The position numbers and the translations under genes were made by a program. The notes below the pieces were generated by a model, which saw nothing but the letters and a program-made list of their open reading frames with translations, did no database searches and was not told the DNA's origin. 64,000 nt of DNA from CAWIKY01 sp963836905 (GTDB lineage Bacteria; Pseudomonadota; Alphaproteobacteria; Caulobacterales; Hyphomonadaceae), in assembly GCA_963836905.1 (NCBI GenBank), contig CAWIKY010000006.1, forward strand, positions 248,001 to 312,000. The letters are read 5' to 3'. Positions 35,940 through 48,553 of this stretch are shown piece by piece. The first letter of the stretch is position 1; the number at the start of each line of letters is the position of its first letter.

Positions 35940-36563
35940 ATGCAGACGGTAACTCTCAAGCGCATCGCGGTCGGCGCGCCTATGGCGGCAGCGATCACCG
36001 GTGGGCTGTTCGTCCTGATGGGCGGTCTCGTCACGCCGAAGGATGTGGTGCTGAATGCACCGGTCTTCAGGCCGCTCGACCGGGTCACCATGTTAGAGGA
36101 AGAGCCGACCGTGGTTCGTGGGAGACGCCCGCAGCCCGAACGTCTCCATACAGCGGATCAACCCCCGCCCCCGCCAAAACTGAGGCTGGCCAGTTCGGAT
36201 ATTGATCTTCCGACACCGCAGATACAGGGCGCGGCCCCGACCGAGCTTCGCGTAGCGCGCCTCGAATCGTCACTGGTCAGCACGGTCGCCATCGACTCGC
36301 GCCATGCCAAGCCCATTCGCCCGCCCGTTCCATCCTATCCGTCAGGCATGATGACGCGTGGCATTGAAGGCAATTGCGATGTCAGGCTCGATGTGGATGT
36401 GCGGGGCAAGCCCTATAATATCCGCGCGACCTGCACGAATGACGGGTTTGTCCGCGAAGCCGAGCGCGCTGTGGCTAAATCTGAATTTGTACCGCAGATC
36501 ATTCGCGGCGAAGCTGTCGAGCAGCGCAATGTCGTCTACCCGATCAGCTTCACGCTGGAATAG
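35940..36563 (+). CDS. TonB family energy transducer
   Basis: 207 residues. One N-terminal membrane anchor (AAAITGGLFVLMGGLV) is followed by a Pro-rich periplasmic linker (ADQPPPPPKLRL) and a TonB C-terminal domain (RGIEGNCDVRLDVDVRGKPY to VVYPISFTLE). It would energise outer-membrane receptors with ExbB/ExbD, which are not in the window. Its C-terminal domain is nearly copied in the next gene. A Zur-like palindrome precedes it. Confidence 0.88.
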   Translation: MQTVTLKRIAVGAPMAAAITGGLFVLMGGLVTPKDVVLNAPVFRPLDRVTMLEEEPTVVRGRRPQPERLHTADQPPPPPKLRLASSDIDLPTPQIQGAAPTELRVARLESSLVSTVAIDSRHAKPIRPPVPSYPSGMMTRGIEGNCDVRLDVDVRGKPYNIRATCTNDGFVREAERAVAKSEFVPQIIRGEAVEQRNVVYPISFTLE

Positions 36564-36592
36564 GTTGGGGCATCGAAGGAAGGGTCAGGATC

Positions 36593-37637
36593 ATGCGCAG
36601 GGTTACGATACCTTTGGCAGCCGCGCTTTGCGCAGGTGTTATGATGGCCTTTCAGACTGCCGATGCCGCCAAATGCGAAGAGTCCGAGTTCGGCGAGACG
36701 AACGGCCTGATCTATCTTGAGGCGGAAAACCAGCTTATCCAGCACAAGCATCCCGAAGGCGCGCTGGAGGTTTTGCGCGACATAGAACACCTCACTCTCA
36801 ATTGCTATGAGCGGCATGCCATGTTGAGACTACGTGCTGCTATCGCCGTAGAAGCTGGCAAGCCGCTCGTCGCCATAGACGATCTGCGTGAAGTGATGAA
36901 GCAGGAGTCCTTTTCCGTTCGTGATGATGTTCGGCTGCGCAACGTCCTTGCAAATCTTTATCTCCAGGTCGGCAACGAACGAATGGCGCTGAAAATGTTC
37001 GAGGACTGGCTCGCGGCAGGTGCGGAACCGGACCGGGCTGCTCAACTGGCAATTGGCCGTTCTGTATATCCGGCAAGGCAAGGCGGGCCTCGCAATACCT
37101 TTTGCCGAAGCGGTGCTTGAAGCGGATGGATCGACCACCAAGCGGGAGGTCGTTGAACTTTTGCTTCATGGCTATGACGTAACCGGCAACCGCGAGGCCC
37201 GCGACGCACTGGTGGCGCGGATTATCGGGACAAACCCCAACGCCATCGGCAAGCTTACGGTGAGCGATGCACCTCCCGAAGCACGCACGATGAGCGGTCG
37301 CGTTCCTGAAGTCGTTCCAGGTACGCGCGTCCTGGGTCCGCTAGGATATGGTTCAGTGAGCACAACAACTGATCGTCCCATTGTCCCTAAAGAGCCCCCC
37401 ACGATCATTTATCCGATCGAAGCAGTAGAGGCAGGAATTGAGGGTGACTGTGAAATGACGTTCGATGTGGACGCCTCCGGCAGACCTTACAACATCCGCG
37501 CGGCATGCACCGATGACATGTTCAAAGCGGAAGCGATCCGCGCAACTGCTGCCGCCCGGTTCTCGCCAAGAATCATCAGAGGACAGCCGGCACCGCGAAA
37601 GGATGCCGTCTATCCGATCAGCTTCACACTGGAATAG
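36593..37637 (+). CDS. Chimeric TPR plus TonB C-terminal protein, one frameshift
   Basis: Read across a single extra base at about 37037-37042, the gene encodes about 347 residues. After a signal peptide comes a TPR part (FGETNGLIYLEAENQLIQ, then NCYERHAMLRLRAA) that parallels the next gene's N-terminus position by position. A TonB C-terminal domain follows (GIEGDCEMTFDVDASGRPY to AVYPISFTLE), paralogous to that of the previous gene. It lacks TonB's membrane anchor. The restored junction reads EPDRALNWQLAVLY, which aligns with GQPDRDQNWQLAV in the downstream paralogue. Role in TonB transport is inferred. Confidence 0.8.
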
Positions 37638-37867
37638 GAGAGCGTCATGCCAACTGCTTCCGGAACTTGACCGTGCCGGTCACGGTTCCAACATTAACCC
37701 CAGGCGCTCGCGGGTCCGGCGCACGGGTGCACAGCGGGAGACATCGCTGGCTCAGTCTGGACCCCGACATCAGGATTCAACAGGCTGACTCCGTATGAAA
37801 ACCTTGTAAAAGAGGCGCGGTTCAAGTTGAATGACAACGGACATGCCAAACGGCAGGGAGTGAGACA

Positions 37868-39205
37868 ATGGTAAAGACTTTTCTGACAACCACGGTGGCC
37901 GCAGCGGCACTGATCGGTGTGTCTTTCGGCAGCGCGGCCTACGCGCAGGCCTGTGACGCTACCGAATTTGGCGCGAAGACCGGACAGGCCTATCTGGCCG
38001 CCGAGAACGAGCTGATCCAGAACAAGAACCCTTCAGCGGCCCTGGCCAAGCTGAACGAACTTCGTTCGATGGAGATGAACTGCTATGAGCGCGGCGCGAT
38101 GCTGCGTCTGAGCGCGGCCATCAAGATCGAGACCGGTAATGCTGCCGGCGCCGTCACCGACCTCGAGGAAGCCATCCGCGTCGGGTCGATTTCGGGCGAT
38201 GATGTCAAGTCGACCTATTACACCATCTCGCAAATCTATCTGCAGCAGAACGATGTGCGCAAAGCGCTCGATTACATGCAGCGCTGGATCCGTGCGGGCG
38301 GGCAGCCCGACCGTGACCAGAACTGGCAGCTGGCAGTCATCCACAACAAGCTCGACCAGAACAAGGAAGCTTTGCCTTACGCGGAAAAAGTGCTGGCCAC
38401 AGACGGCCAGAGCGCCAAGCGTGAAGTTATCGACTTCCTGATCTTCCTTTATGACCGTACCGGAAACCTGTCGAAGAAAGCCGATCTTCTTGAACGTCTC
38501 CTGCGGTCAGACCCGACCGACCGGAAGGTCTGGGATGCGATCTCGGGTGACTATTATCAGGCCAATGATGAGCGCAAGGCCTTTGAGGTCCAGAAAGCCA
38601 TGTATCTGGCAGGTCTCCTCAAGACCGAAGATGAACTGAAACGGATCACCAACTTCTACAACCGTTTCAACGCGCCGTATGAAGCCGCCAAGGTTCTTGA
38701 AAAAGAGATCAATGCCGGTCGCGTGTCCAAAACTCTCGACAATCTGGAACTGCTCGCAAACCTGTATCAGGTCGCCCGCGAATATCAGAAAGCCATTCCG
38801 GTTATCCGCCAGGCGGCGAACATGACCAGCGACGGCAAGATGTATGAGCGTCTCGGACGCTCCTATTTCGAGCTGGGCAAGTACAAGGAAGCGATCAACG
38901 CACTGACGCAAGGGCTCAACAAGGGCAATTTGAAAGAGCCGGGCTATGCCTGGGTCCTGATCGGCCAGTCGCGCTATGAACTCGACGACCGGTCCGGCGC
39001 ACGTGACGCCTTCCAGAAGGCCACAAATTTCCGTGATGGTAGCCGTGCCGGTCAGGGCTGGATCCAGTTCATGAACGCCGAGATCGAAACCAAGAAGCAG
39101 TTCACGATCTTCGAAGCCCGTGTGAAGCTTGAAGGTATCCGGAACGAGAAGAAGGTTTGCGATCAAGTGCTGAGCTTCTCGACGGGAGGCCGGTGTCCAG
39201 ACTGA
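37868..39205 (+). CDS. Periplasmic TPR protein of TonB cluster
   Basis: 445 residues with a Sec signal (AAAALIGVSFGSAAYAQ). It carries about eight TPR-like helices, such as FELGKYKEAINALTQGL near the C-terminus, and ends in a short Cys-containing tail (KVCDQVLSFSTGGRC). This protein type regularly follows exbB-exbD-tonB in proteobacteria, so it probably assists TonB-dependent uptake. It is followed by a strong terminator. The preceding 230 bp (37638-37867) contain no gene that I can see. Confidence 0.85.
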   Translation: MVKTFLTTTVAAAALIGVSFGSAAYAQACDATEFGAKTGQAYLAAENELIQNKNPSAALAKLNELRSMEMNCYERGAMLRLSAAIKIETGNAAGAVTDLEEAIRVGSISGDDVKSTYYTISQIYLQQNDVRKALDYMQRWIRAGGQPDRDQNWQLAVIHNKLDQNKEALPYAEKVLATDGQSAKREVIDFLIFLYDRTGNLSKKADLLERLLRSDPTDRKVWDAISGDYYQANDERKAFEVQKAMYLAGLLKTEDELKRITNFYNRFNAPYEAAKVLEKEINAGRVSKTLDNLELLANLYQVAREYQKAIPVIRQAANMTSDGKMYERLGRSYFELGKYKEAINALTQGLNKGNLKEPGYAWVLIGQSRYELDDRSGARDAFQKATNFRDGSRAGQGWIQFMNAEIETKKQFTIFEARVKLEGIRNEKKVCDQVLSFSTGGRCPD

Positions 39206-39322
39206 AGCCTGCGAGCACGGTCGATGAGCGGATCGAGCAAGCGGAACAGGAACTTGCCCAGGGTCACCGGCGGCGCCTGATCCGTTACGCCTCATGCCAT
39301 TTGGCAGTTTTATCAAACGCAG

Positions 39323-39350
39323 ACGGCCGGACATCATGTCCGGCCGTTTT
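39323..39350 (+). terminator. Rho-independent terminator of the TonB/TPR cluster
   Basis: acggccggaca (39323-39333), loop tca, tgtccggccgt (39337-39347), then TTTT. The 11-bp stem is perfect. It stands about 120 bp after the TPR stop and just before the convergent phosphatase gene. Confidence 0.92.
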
Positions 39351-39365
39351 GCATTCATACTGGTG

Positions 39366-40103
39366 TTACGCCCTCAGGAAATGCGGGTCCGCGCCCGGCG
39401 CAAGCACAACCGCCGTCAATGGTCCGCCATAGACAGCACCGGTATCAACATTGATCCGTCGCATGGATCCGTGCGTGACCAGCTCGGTTGCATGGTTCTT
39501 TTGCGGTGTATGCCCGTGTACAACGGTGCAGCCCTTCAGCCCGGGATTGTTCCACCGGGAAACGTCAAAAAACCGGGCACTTCGGGTCCAGTAAAACCGC
39601 GTATCGTCCCCGGCGGGCCAGATACGCGGGTCGATACCGGCATGTACGAAGATCATCCGTTCTGCAGGTTCGACATGGCGTGCCGGAAGGCGTTTCATCC
39701 AGTCCAGATGACGCGCAAGCCGCTCGCTGTTTGCGCCGTCACGATAGCTGGCCAGTGTCTGTTCGCCGCCATTGACCAGCCAGTGCCACATAGCCAGATC
39801 GTCTCCGGACGTCAGCGCATCCAGCATCAGCGCCTCATGATTTCCCATCAGCGCGAGGCAGGCTTCAGGCGCACGCGCTTGCCGTTCAATGATCAGGTCG
39901 ATGACACCGGCACTGTCCGGTCCGCGGTCGACATAATCACCCAGATGGATTATCCGCATGGCCGCGCCCGCATGGTGCTCGGCGTGATGGCTATCGATGT
40001 TTGCATGCAGATCGCCAAGCAGACCCGCCTCGCCATGCACATCGCCAATGGCATAAAGAACCGGCCCGTTCGAAGCGGGATATGAGGCGCGGGTGTCCTG
40101 CAA
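39366..40103 (-). CDS. PPP-family metallophosphoesterase (Ser/Thr phosphatase-like)
   Basis: 245 residues with the metal-binding signature in order: GDVHG, GDYVDRG, GNHE, and later His residues in FVHAGIDP and VVHGHTPQ. It resembles bacterial PPP phosphatases and ApaH-like enzymes of the same fold. Substrates may be phosphoproteins or dinucleoside polyphosphates; not decidable here. It probably marks the end of the conserved chromosome before the accessory region. Confidence 0.9.
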   Translation of the reverse strand: MQDTRASYPASNGPVLYAIGDVHGEAGLLGDLHANIDSHHAEHHAGAAMRIIHLGDYVDRGPDSAGVIDLIIERQARAPEACLALMGNHEALMLDALTSGDDLAMWHWLVNGGEQTLASYRDGANSERLARHLDWMKRLPARHVEPAERMIFVHAGIDPRIWPAGDDTRFYWTRSARFFDVSRWNNPGLKGCTVVHGHTPQKNHATELVTHGSMRRINVDTGAVYGGPLTAVVLAPGADPHFLRA

Positions 40104-40186
40104 GCGATCAGTCTCCTAAGCCCGGAAATATGGGCGTCGCCGCCCGAAACGCAATCACACGCGGGTTGGCGGGCTGCGTGCCGGAA

Positions 40187-40200
40187 CAGTTTGCAAACTG
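40187..40200. promoter_or_regulatory. 14-bp perfect palindrome before the methylase operon
   Basis: cagtttgcaaactg is self-complementary over its full length and lies 75 bp before the methylase ATG. The methylase starts with a helix-turn-helix region, so this may be an autoregulatory operator. That is inference. Confidence 0.45.
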
Positions 40201-40275
40201 CTGACGGCACCGTACTATCCGAGTTACAGTCACGCCGTTCCGCCATACGACAGAAACAAGGCTCCAACACACCAC

Positions 40276-42841
40276 ATGGACGAACTCTCATCATTCCCGG
40301 CGAGCCGACAAGCGGCAGGCTTCAGTCTTGAGGATGTGAGCCGGGAATTTCGCGTACCTACAGAAACTGTTCACGCCTGGGAGACGGAGGAGGCGCATCC
40401 ACCGCAGTATGTCATGCGTTCACTGGACCTCATCCACAGCTTGTCCGGCCCTTCCGGTGAGCCGGAAGACCTGAGCAAATCCATACACACTGAAGACCCC
40501 GTACCGCACAAGACAGTAGCGCCGGAGCGTCCTGTCACGGCGAAACGTCCGCCAACGGACACACCCTCGGAGTCGCCGCGACCGCGCAAACAGGGCAAGG
40601 GCGCACCTGACTCCCTCATCCGGTCGAAAAAGCGTGTGGCCGATCATGGCGAGGTCTTCACTCCCTCATGGCTGGTCGAGAAAATGCTCGATCTGGTCAA
40701 GGGCGAAACCGAACGGATCGATTCCCGTTTTCTGGAACCGGCCTGCGGCAGTGGTAATTTTCTCGTGCCGATCCTGCAGCGCAAGCTGGCGGCGGTCGAG
40801 GTCAAGATACGGCAAGTCCGATTTCGAGAAACGCCATCGTGCCTTGCAGGCGCTGTCCTGCTGCTACGGTATCGAGCTTCTGGCAGACAACATCGCCGAA
40901 TGCCGCGCCAACATGCTGGCGGTCTTTTCCGCCTATCTGAGACTTGACCCGGAAGACGATCTCTACCGCGCCGCCTCGCACATGCTTTCGGTCAATCTCA
41001 TCAACGGCGATGCGATGACCATGAAAGCTGCGACAGGCGGGCCGATCATGGTGGTTGAATGGGGCTATCTCGGTCGCGGCAAGTTCCAGCGCCGCGATTT
41101 CCGGCTGGATGTCCTGACAGGCATGTCGTCATTCCAGGAGGAAAAATCGCTCTTCTCGCAGCTCGGCCAGCACGAAATCTTCAAACCGACCGCAGACTAT
41201 CCGCCGATGAAGATTGCAGACCTTGCCGCCGCAGACCGTGAAGGCCAACACATGATCGAACAAGCCGGTTTCACGTTGCGGGGGCGCAATCCCGATGTGC
41301 TCACCTGCATTGCCAACCTCTCCAACGATGAGGTCTTCACGCCGCCGGAATTTGCCGCCCGCATGCTGGATACGCTGGCGCAGGGCTGGGCGGATGCGCA
41401 TGACGGCGCAAATATCTGGGCGGACAGGACCGTCACCTTTCTGGACCCCTGTACCAAGTCCGGCGTGTTTCTGCGCGAGATCACCAAGCGGCTGATAGCC
41501 GGGCTGGAGCCGCAAATCCCGGACCTGCAAAAGCGGGTCGATCACATCCTCACCAGACAGGTTTTCGGCATCGGCATCACGCAGCTCACGGCTTTGCTGG
41601 CACGGCGAAGCCTCTATTGTTCCAAGCATGCGACGGGCAGGCACTCCGTGGCGAGCGTGTTCGACAATGATAACGGCAATATCTGGTTCGAGCGGACAAA
41701 GCACACCTGGGCGGGCGGCAAGTGCACCTTTTGCGGGGCTCCCAAAGCCTTGTTCGGGCGAGCCGCAGAACTGGAGAATTACGCTTATGCTTTCATCCAC
41801 ACAACTGACATCAAGGCGCACCTCACCACGCTTTTCGGAGATGACATGCAGTTCGACGTGATTATTGGTAACCCGCCTTATCAGATGACCGGTGGGGCCG
41901 GGGGAACAAGCGACTACCAATCTACCATCTGTTTGTCGAGCAGGCGATCCGACTGGAGCCAAAGTTCATTAGCATGGTCGTTCCATCACGCTGGATGGCA
42001 GGGGGACGAGGAATGGACGGTTTTCGTGCAGATATGCTGGGCTGCGGAAGTATCCGACGATTGTGGATTACCCGGTTTCAAAAGACGTTTTCCCCGGTGT
42101 CGATGTGAAAGGTGGAATTGGATACTTTCTGTGGGACAAGACAATCCGGACCTGCAGATGTCACGACCATACGCGGCCCGGAAATTATAGGACCAGTTCT
42201 CACGTGCATCTTGAGAGAGCGATGTGTTCGTTCGTAAGCCATGTGCGGTTGAAATTCTGCATCTCGTGTCCGTCGAACCTTCCAGGCCGATCTTCTTACC
42301 GGAGGCCAAGCGCTTCGATCAACAGGTCAGCTCTGACACTCCGTTTGGAATTGCTTCGAATTTTCGGGGCTTTCAGCCACAGAAAAAAGGTGATGTTGAT
42401 CTACATTTATTGAAAGCGGAAAACGGATCTCGCCTGACGTGAAAAGCGACAGTATCACTAAGAACGTCCACCTGATCGACAATGGAAGGTTCTCACGCCT
42501 AAAGCGGGTTCTGACGCGGAGGACAAAAAATTCCCGAGTATTGTTCTTGGTAAGCCGCTTATTGCAACGCCGGGATCAGTGTGCACGCAAACCTTTATAG
42601 CATTCGACCTTCTTCGGAGTTAGAAAGCAAGAAGCCTGCAGTCTTTTATTGCACAAAATTTTTTCGATTCATTATTTCCATCCGAAAAATTACGCAAGAT
42701 GCTTTACGAGACACTTATACGTGGGTGCCTCAGCAATCTTCGACCGAACCTGGACCGATCGAGACCTCTACGCGAAATACGACCTTACTCAGACCCAAAT
42801 TGATTATATAGAAATTGTCATAAAGCCGATGGCGATCCCCG

Positions 42842-42849
<8 letters not shown>
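40276..42849 (+). CDS. HTH plus Eco57I-type DNA methylase, many frameshifts
   Basis: About 857 codons when read across shifts. Residues 1-60 form an Xre-like HTH (SLEDVSREFRVPTETVHAWE). Then come a methylase head with EVFTPSWLVEKML and SAM motif LEPACGSGNFL, a second similar block (EVFTPPEFAARML, LDPCTKSGVFL), a Cys pair CTFCGAP, and the adenine-methylase motif GNPPYQMT. Conserved downstream pieces include PIYHLFVEQAIRLEPKF, VDYPVSKDVFPGVDVKGG and KFFRFIISIRKITQDALRD. One shift is near 40811, one near 41913, and at least seven fall between 42050 and 42760. The 3' end overlaps the helicase start by 8 bp. Function is restriction/modification-like; activity in the present form is doubtful unless the shifts are errors. 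Confidence 0.72.
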
Positions 42850-45380
<2,531 letters not shown>

Positions 45381-45426
45381 CTTCGGGTCAGCAGCAAGAC
45401 GCATCGCCGTCGCTTCAGGTTCATAT

Positions 45427-45460
45427 TGAACCGTGATTTGGTGCCGGAAGAGGACTCGAA
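45427..45460. repeat. Duplicated tRNA-Leu 3' end (distal attachment site)
   Basis: 34 bases here match 35 bases at 48519-48553 except for one missing C. The repeat covers the last 22-23 bases of tRNA-Leu and 12 bases beyond. It marks the far end of an element that integrated into tRNA-Leu, in direct orientation. Confidence 0.85.
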
Positions 45461-45570
45461 TATGTGAGCTATGTGATTGTAGCGGAACGATTAAAATCTT
45501 TATCATGGGCGAGATACCAACAAATATACCAACAAACCGATTGTCCTGTCGCGAGTTGGGTGGATCTGCG

Positions 45571-46908
45571 CTAGTTTGGTTCACCCCGCCGAACCCTCTC
45601 GTAGATCTCCTTTGCGAGGTGATCTCTTGCCTCGGAACGAAATGCCGCATCGTTCATAAGGCGTCGGAAGATGTCTTCGTTACCGTCCATCCGGGCGATA
45701 GCAAGCTGTTCCAGCGAGTTCTCGAAATAAGCAGCGAAGTTGGGAAATGTATTCGCGGTCGCTGCAGCCTTGATATCATCATCGCTTTGCGCAGAGGCGC
45801 TGATCTGGTCGAAGAACAACTGGTCGGCTTCCGTGAAATCAGTGCCGAACCGTTGGTTTAGCTTGTCCACGAGGCTGGATAGAATAGCGCGCTCATCGGC
45901 CAGGCTACGCATGCCGGTTTCATTGGGACCGTCGAGCGGGTCAGCCTCGCCATAGTTCAGATCTATGGCTCCTTCCTGCACCTGCCGCAGGCGAAAGAAC
46001 TGCAAGGCGACCTGGTCATCCAGAACAAAGCGGTTGTCCGCCCCACGGGGCGGTAGCTTCAGAAGCAGCGCCCGAATGAATGCATAGAGCTTTTCATGCT
46101 CGGGATCATTGTAGGGAAGAATTTGTGACAGAAAGGCGTAGAGGTTGCGCCAAGCGGTCAACTGGCCCCGGAACTGTTCGGCCTCGTCATCATCCCGGTT
46201 CTTGAAGCGTTGAACGACGCTATCAAGCACGGCATTCATCGCCTGATGGTCTCGTTGGGAATGGTCGCGCTTCGGCTTGTACCAGATATCAGCGAAGCCG
46301 GTCACATCATCGGGTGTGTAGATAGCGAACGTTTCCAGCGAATGCGCAAGCTCCGATAGCCGGTGTGGATCGACGTCATCCCCCACCGGAGTGGTTTCGT
46401 AATATGGTTTGAACGCTGCGAAGATTTCCTCTTCGGTATTCACGAAGTCGAGAACGAAGGTCCGTGTCTTACCGGGCGCGCGACGGTTCAGCCGTGAGAG
46501 AGTTTGCACGGCCTGAACTCCGGCCAGACGCTTGACCACATACATGGCTTGAAGCAACGGTTGGTCGAACCCGGTCTGGTACTTGTCCGCAACGATCAGA
46601 ACGCGGTAGTCGCCTTCGTCGAACGCCTCCGGCAGGGCGCGCTCTGACAAGCCGTCATTCATCGCGACCTCGGTGAAGCTCTCGCCGGGAAGGTCCGGGT
46701 CCTCTACAGTTCCCGAAAACGCGACCAGCGCCCGAATACCGCTATAGCCATTTTCCCGCACATATTTATCAAAGGCGAGCTTGTATTTCACCGCTTCAAG
46801 GCGTGACCCTGTAACCACCATAGCGCGGGCCCGTCCGCCCATTTCCGGCATGACGTGCCGTTTGAAATGCTCGATGACGACCGAAACCACCTGATCGATA
46901 TTGTAAGG
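45571..46908 (-). pseudogene. hsdR: Truncated type I restriction subunit R (C-terminal part)
   Basis: About 445 codons of the C-terminal portion only. They begin PYNIDQVVSVVIEHF, continue with the second helicase lobe (RVLIVADKYQTGFDQP, QTLSRLNRRAPGKTRTF) and reach a normal end (KEIYERVRRGEPN). The N-terminal nuclease domain and Walker A/DEAD lobe, normally another 550-600 residues, are missing. The 5' side joins abruptly to an unrelated small gene at about 46909. No hsdM or hsdS is present. Confidence 0.88.
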
Positions 46909-47101
46909 GCTTCAGCTTGCCTTTGCGCAGGGCACTTTTGAGAGCCTGCCTGATCGCGCCATAGCCGGAAGGCTGATTGTGCGCGAGTTGCTTCTCAACG
47001 TCATCATATTCAGACGGGTCGAGGTTCAGAAACAGTAGGCTTGCCTGCTGAATGGTAAGGTCTTCAGACAAAAGCCAAAGCACAGATGCGGGCATTGTCA
47101 T
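46796..47101 (-). CDS. Small integrase-linked protein, 3' end replaced by HsdR junction
   Basis: The ATG at 47101 follows a GGAG site and encodes MTMPASVLWLLSEDLTIQQA and then LNLDPSEYDDVEKQL. The native sequence seems to run to about codon 64 (ALRKGKLKP, 46909), where it hits the HsdR fragment out of frame and continues to a stop at 46796. I do not recognise a named family. Position directly after the integrase suggests an element gene. Confidence 0.55.
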   Translation of the reverse strand: MTMPASVLWLLSEDLTIQQASLLFLNLDPSEYDDVEKQLAHNQPSGYGAIRQALKSALRKGKLKPLQYRSGGFGRHRAFQTARHAGNGRTGPRYGGYRVTP

Positions 47102-47118
47102 GTCTCCGTCTATTTCGA

Positions 47119-48324
47119 TCAGAACGCTGTCGGTAAATCGTTTGCCCATCCCGTCACCCTTTCGCTCCACCAGTTCGCCATGCGCACCCGTTCATCCCAA
47201 TAGGGCGTCCGGTTATAGACCGCGCGGATTGAGCCCGCAGGCAAGTGCGCCAGTTCCGTTTCAATCGCGTCCGCGTTCCAGAGCCCGCTTTCATTCAGCA
47301 GGCTGGAGGCGGTCGAGCGGAACCCGTGCGCCGTTTGCCGCGTGCCATCATACCCCATGCGCTTCAGCGCATCGTTCAGCGTGTTTTCAGATATGGGCTC
47401 GCCCGGCGAAAGGTCGGAGGCAAACACCAGCGGGCTGTTGCGGCGCAGCGCCTGCAGGTCGCGCAGGATCGTCACCGCCGCACTGGGTAGGGGTTTGTCA
47501 TGCGGTTTGCGCATCTTCATATGGCGCGCCGGTCGCTTCCAGATCGCCTTCTCCAGATCGAACTCGACCCATTCGGCCAGCCTTAATTCGCCGGGGCGGG
47601 GGTAGAGCAGCGCCATCAGCTTCAGCGCCGCAAGCGTGGACGGTGCACCACGGTCGAACGCCCATATGTCTGCCATCAGTGTCTTCACGTCGGCTTCATC
47701 GGTCAGCGCGGCGCGGGGCGTTACGGTTGGCGCAATCAGTGCGCCGCGCAAGGCATGGGTCGGGTTGGTCTCGGCGCGGGCGGTCGCCACGCCATAGCGG
47801 AACACCTCGCCCATCACGCCGCGCAGCCGCTTGGCCGTTTCGTGGTTGCCCTTGGCTTCCACCTTGCGCAGCACGGCCAGAACATCAGCGGCGCGAATAT
47901 CGGTTATCGGCTAGTCGCCAAGGTCTTCATTGGCTATGGATAGCAGCCAGTCCTTTTTCGTCAGGGTCACTTTCGCGCGTCCTTCGCTGCGCCGCTTGTC
48001 GATGAACTCGGCGGCGATCTTCGCAAAGGTATGCTCCGTCTGCGCGGCACGCGCGGCAACGGCCTGGCGCGCTTCTGCCATGGGGTCATTGCCTTCGGCC
48101 AGCACCGCCTTCGCCTCGGCGCGCTTCTGGCGTGCCAATGCCAGAGACACGGCGGGGTAGGCTCCGAAGGAAAGAAGCTTTTGCTTTCCCTCCACGCGGT
48201 AGGCCATGCGCCAGAGCTTCGAGCCGGTCGGGCGAACTTCGATGAACAAGCCTTCGCTGTCTGCCTTGCGGTAGCTCTTCGAGGCAGGTTTAAAGCTACG
48301 AAGTTGCACATCGGAAAGCGGCAA
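47119..48324 (-). pseudogene. Tyrosine integrase (DUF4102/P4-like) with internal amber stop
   Basis: The N-terminal arm-binding domain reads PLSDVQLRSFKPASKSYRKA, and a core-binding part includes TLTKKDWLLSIANEDLGD. An in-frame TAG at 47911-47913 follows, after which the protein resumes in the same frame (PITDIRAADVLAVLRKVEAK). The catalytic part has Arg in RPGELRLAEWVEF, HGFRSTAS, and a Tyr near AVYNRTPYW. There is no ATG; a TTG at 48324 is the probable start. It lies beside tRNA-Leu, its presumed target. Confidence 0.85.
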
Positions 48325-48518
48325 AGGGGCGAAATCTTTCAATCTGGCGTTACAGTGCGCCGCCCTTATTTGTTGGTACGGCGTTCGATACCAACAAATG
48401 TACCAACAATTACGCCGGATACCAACATCCTTCACCGCACCACGCCGGACGTATTTGCGCCTTCGAAGCGCGATAATCTCAATCTTTACGGGGTTTTTCG
48501 TATCCCACCGGTTCCTGC

Positions 48519-48553
48519 TGAACCGTGATTTGGTGCCCGGAAGAGGACTCGAA
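48519..48553. repeat. tRNA-proximal attachment site copy
   Basis: 35 bases overlapping the tRNA-Leu 3' end, repeated with one indel at 45427-45460. Confidence 0.85.

Larger units (their letters stand above)
45427..48553. mobile_element. Decayed 3.1 kb integrative element in tRNA-Leu
   Basis: Bounded by direct copies of the tRNA-Leu 3' end, with the integrase next to the tRNA. Contents from right to left: interrupted integrase, small unknown gene, truncated HsdR. The element probably carried a type I restriction system and then lost most of it by an internal deletion. It cannot excise by its own integrase in the present state. Confidence 0.8.

Noticed and set aside
40103..40275. Third tRNA-Leu attachment copy marking the left end of the methylase module
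   Set aside because: Only a short match (ttccgccat) to the 5' part of the tRNA is present, which is within chance.
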